DNA of 8,021 bases from an uncultured Prevotellaceae bacterium (GTDB taxonomy: Bacteria > Bacteroidota > Bacteroidia > Bacteroidales > Muribaculaceae): contig CALZFJ010000078.1 of the NCBI GenBank assembly GCA_945645715.1, positions 1 through 8,021 on the forward strand. Direction: 5' to 3'. The position numbers and the translations under genes are program-made. This document shows, piece by piece, positions 5,228 to 8,021 of this stretch; the first letter of the stretch is position 1, and each line of letters starts with the position of its first letter. The notes below the pieces were generated by a model that did not search any database, was not told where the DNA came from, and was given only the letters and a program-made list of their open reading frames with translations.

Positions 5228-7192
5228 ATGGCTGAAGAACTCGACAACAACATAATGAATCAACCAGGCGCCGGCTTTGACGACGCTACCATGCCTGATG
5301 CTCCCGGCGACTACAACAAGCTGGTGACTCTTGAAGCGCTTGAGCACATTCGCCGCCGCCCCGGTATGTATATCGGAAAGCTCGGCGATGGCTCACAGAG
5401 CGATGATGGCATATATGTGCTCCTAAAAGAGGTGCTCGACAATGCCATCGACGAGCACGCTGCCGGTTTCGGCAACGTAATCGAAGTGGAGGTATCAGAT
5501 GGAGTGGTTTCCGTTCGCGACCACGGCCGTGGAATACCTCTCGGCGATGTCACCAAGGCTGCATCGGTGATGAACACCAGTGGTAAATTCGACACCGAGA
5601 GCTACAAAAGCTCCGTAGGTCTGAACGGTGTGGGATTGAAAGCCACCAATGCGCTGTCGAGCAACTTCTTCGTGCAGGCGTTCCGCGACGGGCAATGCGC
5701 CTCAGCCACATTTGCCCAAGGCAAGCTCATCAGTGAAAGCGGCATCGTCGAGGCTCCCAAGGGAATGGAGAATGGCACACTTGTGCAATTTGAGCCCGAC
5801 AATTCCATCTTCCTCAACTATTCCTACCACGAAGATTTCATTGAGATGATGATCAAGAACTACTCGTTCTTGAACACCGGGCTAACGCTTATCTACAACG
5901 GCAAGAAATATCATTCGCGCCGCGGTCTTGAAGACCTCGTTAACGAATATATGACCACCGACCCGCTCTATCCGCTAATCCACTTCAAGGACAAGGATAT
6001 AGAGCTGGTAATCACACACACAGCACAGTATGGCGAGGAGTTCTACTCGTTTGTCAACGGTCAGCACACCACTCAAGGCGGAACTCACCAATCGGCATTC
6101 CGCGAGGCTCTGTCGCGCACTATCAAGGAGTTCTTTGCAAAGAATTTTGAGTATTCCGACATTCGCAACGGCATAGTGGCTGCCATCAGCATAAAGGTGG
6201 TAGAACCAATCTTCGAGTCGCAGACGAAGATAAAGCTCGGCAGCACGGTGATGTGGGAAGGCGGACCTACGGTATATAAATTCATCAACGACTTCGTAAA
6301 GAAGGAGCTTGACAACTTCCTGCACCGCGAGCCAAACGTTGCCGAAGTGATGCTTCGCAAGATTCAGGAGTCGGAGAAGGAGCGCAAGGCAATTGCCGGA
6401 GTGACCAAGCAAGCCCGCGAGCGTGCCAAGAAAGTGGCTCTACACAACCGCAAGCTACGCGACTGCCAAGTACACTACAACGATGCCAAGGGCGACAAGC
6501 GCGACCAGTCGATGATTTTCATCACCGAGGGTGACTCGGCAAGCGGCTCTATCACAAAAATCCGCGATGTGGAGACTCAGGCAGTGTTCTCACTGCGAGG
6601 CAAGCCGCTTAACTCCTTCGGTATGCCGCAGAAAGTGGTCTATCAGAACGAAGAGTTCAACTTGCTTCAGGCGGCTCTTAACATCGAGGGCGGCATCGAC
6701 GAGCTGCGCTACAACAAGGTGATTATCGCCACCGATGCCGATGTCGACGGAATGCACATCCGTCTGCTCATGATTACATTCCTGCTCCAGTTCTTCCCGG
6801 AGCTGGTAAAGACAGGTCACGTGTATATTCTGCAGACACCACTTTTCCGCGTGCGCAACAAGAAGGAAGCCCGCCGTAAGTCGCGTGCCGGCAAGAAAGG
6901 TGGCGAAAAGGCTGAAACCTACTATTGCTACACCGACGAGGAGCGTATTCGCGCAATCAACAAGCTTGGTGCCGATGCCGAAATCACCCGATTCAAGGGT
7001 CTTGGCGAAATCGACCCTGAGGAGTTCAAGGACTTCATCGGTCCGAATATGCGACTCGACCGCGTGTCCCTGCGCAAGGAGGACGCCGTGAAGGAGATGC
7101 TGGCGTTCTACATGGGCAAGAACACCATGGAGCGCCAGAACTTTATCATCGACAATCTGGTAATTGAAAATGAAGAAGACATTACAAAATAA
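5228..7192 (+). CDS. parE: DNA topoisomerase IV subunit B
   Basis: 654 residues from the ATG at 5228; an upstream in-frame TTG at 5204 lies inside the promoter -7 box and is rejected. This is the ATPase subunit of topoisomerase IV, which unlinks daughter chromosomes with ParC. The GHKL domain shows E68 and N72 (KEVLDNAID), DHGRGIP (98-104), the lid SVGLNGVGLKATNA (129-142) and the ATP-sensing QTK loop (332-334). The TOPRIM domain has EGDSASG (434-440) and the metal-binding DADVDG (503-508), followed by RFKGLGEIDPEEF (588-600). HIRRRPGMYIGKLGDG (40-55) fits Bacteroidetes ParE better than GyrB, as does the length. The lysine/arginine-rich stretch at 545-561 sits between the TOPRIM parts near PLFRVRNKK. 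parC is not in the window. The 3' end overlaps coaD, pointing to one transcript. Confidence 0.93.
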   Translation: MAEELDNNIMNQPGAGFDDATMPDAPGDYNKLVTLEALEHIRRRPGMYIGKLGDGSQSDDGIYVLLKEVLDNAIDEHAAGFGNVIEVEVSDGVVSVRDHGRGIPLGDVTKAASVMNTSGKFDTESYKSSVGLNGVGLKATNALSSNFFVQAFRDGQCASATFAQGKLISESGIVEAPKGMENGTLVQFEPDNSIFLNYSYHEDFIEMMIKNYSFLNTGLTLIYNGKKYHSRRGLEDLVNEYMTTDPLYPLIHFKDKDIELVITHTAQYGEEFYSFVNGQHTTQGGTHQSAFREALSRTIKEFFAKNFEYSDIRNGIVAAISIKVVEPIFESQTKIKLGSTVMWEGGPTVYKFINDFVKKELDNFLHREPNVAEVMLRKIQESEKERKAIAGVTKQARERAKKVALHNRKLRDCQVHYNDAKGDKRDQSMIFITEGDSASGSITKIRDVETQAVFSLRGKPLNSFGMPQKVVYQNEEFNLLQAALNIEGGIDELRYNKVIIATDADVDGMHIRLLMITFLLQFFPELVKTGHVYILQTPLFRVRNKKEARRKSRAGKKGGEKAETYYCYTDEERIRAINKLGADAEITRFKGLGEIDPEEFKDFIGPNMRLDRVSLRKEDAVKEMLAFYMGKNTMERQNFIIDNLVIENEEDITK

Positions 7193-7679
7193 TCGCCGTG
7201 TGGCACTGTTCCCCGGTTCTTTCGACCCGTTTACAATCGGTCACGAATCAATCGTGGAACGTGCTCTGCCACTTTTCGATGAGATAGTGATTGCAATCGG
7301 CGTGAACTACAATAAGCAGACTCTCACCACTGCCGAGGAGCGACTGGCGTGGATTAAAGGCATCTACCGCAATGAGCCGCGCGTGCGTGTAATCTACTAC
7401 ACGGGGCTTACCGTCGATGCTGCCCGCGAATGTGGAGCCACCTACATTCTGCGCGGAGTGCGCATGATTCAGGATTTCGAGTATGAGAAAAACATAGCCG
7501 AGACCAACCGCGCCATGTCGGGCATCGAGACGGTGCTGCTCTACACCTTGCCCGAGTACGGGCACATTAGTTCCACCATTGTGCGTGAGCTGGTGAAATA
7601 CGACCACGACGTGTCGGCATATCTCCCCCGGAATTGCGACCCGAGCCTGATTCCATCGACCTGGAAAGTGAAAAAATAG
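7170..7679 (+). CDS. coaD: Phosphopantetheine adenylyltransferase
   Basis: 169 residues from the ATG at 7170 (a TTG at 7164 is also in frame, but the ATG is preferred). It transfers AMP from ATP to 4'-phosphopantetheine, making dephospho-CoA, the penultimate step of coenzyme A synthesis in the cytoplasm. The nucleotidyltransferase signature GSFDPFTIGH (16-25) contains the T-x-G-H motif; YILRGVR (92-98) carries the substrate-binding arginine; AETNRAM (110-116) and YGHISSTIVRE (130-140) complete the ATP-binding set. Length is close to the family norm of about 160, with a few extra residues at the N-terminus (the GSFDP motif is usually nearer the start). It overlaps parE by 23 bp in another frame, implying co-transcription and likely translational coupling. 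No terminator follows. Confidence 0.95.
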   Translation: MKKTLQNNRRVALFPGSFDPFTIGHESIVERALPLFDEIVIAIGVNYNKQTLTTAEERLAWIKGIYRNEPRVRVIYYTGLTVDAARECGATYILRGVRMIQDFEYEKNIAETNRAMSGIETVLLYTLPEYGHISSTIVRELVKYDHDVSAYLPRNCDPSLIPSTWKVKK

Positions 7680-7777
7680 ATTTTTTTGCTATACCCGCGT
7701 AAGTTTCAGAGCAACAGGAGAGTCAATATAGATAGGAGATAAATACAATAAAAACATTGATTTTTTATTTAGCGATA

Positions 7778-8021
7778 ATGAGAAAAGGATTATTATTTCT
7801 GATTGTTTTAGGAGCAGCAATGATGACGGCAGTGAGCGTTTCTGGACAGAAACAGCTCAAAAAGCTAATCAATGCACAATTTGCAATTAGTCAATTCTAT
7901 GTGGATAGCGTCAATGACGACCGCCTCGTGGAAGATGCCATAAAGGGTATGCTCAACAAGCTCGACCCCCACTCCACTTATTCCAATGCTACCGAAACCA
8001 AGGAGCTTGAAGAGCCGTTGC
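7778..8021 (+). CDS. S41-family carboxy-terminal processing protease (3' partial)
   Basis: The window ends inside this gene: 81 codons are visible from the ATG at 7778. Residues 1-23 form a signal peptide (MRK, hydrophobic core LLFLIVLGAAMMTAVSV, possible cleavage near SVSG), so the protein acts in the periplasm or at the membrane. Residues about 25-75 match the N-terminal helical region of CtpA/Prc-like peptidases: a helix with FYVDSVNDDRLVEDAIKGML and the hallmark LDPHSTY (62-68). The PDZ domain and the Ser-Lys catalytic dyad would lie beyond the window and cannot be checked. It starts 98 bp after coaD with no clear promoter or terminator between, so it is probably the third gene of the operon. 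An in-frame TTG at 7757 is a less likely start. Confidence 0.85.
   Translation, partial: MRKGLLFLIVLGAAMMTAVSVSGQKQLKKLINAQFAISQFYVDSVNDDRLVEDAIKGMLNKLDPHSTYSNATETKELEEPL

Noticed and set aside
5204..7192. Assignment as gyrB
   Set aside because: The N-terminal HIRRRPGMYIGKLGDG pattern followed by DDGIYVLLKEVLDNAID is that of Bacteroidetes ParE; GyrB from this phylum differs in this region.
7671..7687. A-run and T-run around the coaD stop as a terminator
   Set aside because: The stem would be A-T pairs only (six A against the T-run), too weak; the downstream protease gene probably belongs to the same transcript.
7700..7707. TAAGTTTC as a -7 box for the S41 protease gene
   Set aside because: The last base of the box is wrong and no TTTG lies 19-21 bp upstream (the nearest, 7685-7688, is only 11 bp away).
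7734..7738. AGGAG as ribosome binding site of the S41 protease gene
   Set aside because: It is about 40 bases before the ATG at 7778, and the in-frame TTG at 7757 is not better supported; Bacteroidetes rarely rely on such sites.

Overview
This window looks like a Bacteroidales chromosome, possibly Muribaculaceae or Bacteroidaceae (the family is inference). The support is a BACON-domain glycosidase lipoprotein, Bacteroidetes-type promoters (TTTG about 20 bp upstream of TAnnTTTG), no Shine-Dalgarno sequences at most starts, and the order parE-coaD-S41 protease. All genes read on the + strand. Three blocks are separated by two strong hairpin terminators.

Block 1 (1-3693) is the 3' end of a polysaccharide utilization locus. 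It contains a surface glycan-binding protein with two tandem CBM4/9-like domains (5' end outside the window), a BACON-GH16 endo-glucanase lipoprotein joined to it by a TAATG stop/start overlap, and a GH5 lipoprotein with a complete active site. Together they suggest capture and cleavage of a beta-glucan (beta-1,3 or mixed-linkage) at the cell surface. The block ends with a 31-bp tandem duplication of the GH5 stop region and a 9-bp-stem terminator.

Block 2 (about 3694-5131) is a single-gene cassette. An AT-rich array of 33-bp tandem repeats, each carrying palindromic GGATT/AATCC arms, leads into a promoter for an AAA_14/DUF4143 ATPase. The last and tightest palindrome of the array (11-bp arms, 1-base centre) lies on the -33 box of that promoter. 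A 12-bp-stem terminator follows the gene. The array and its overlap with the promoter are the most unusual features here.

Block 3 (about 5173-8021) is a housekeeping operon: topoisomerase IV subunit B (parE), phosphopantetheine adenylyltransferase (coaD, overlapping parE by 23 bp) and the 5' end of an exported S41 carboxy-terminal processing protease, which runs off the window.

The non-coding stretch 3618-3946 (329 bp) is fully accounted for by the duplicated GH5 tail, terminator, repeat array, promoter and leader. I saw no tRNA, rRNA, CRISPR array, insertion sequence or integrase.
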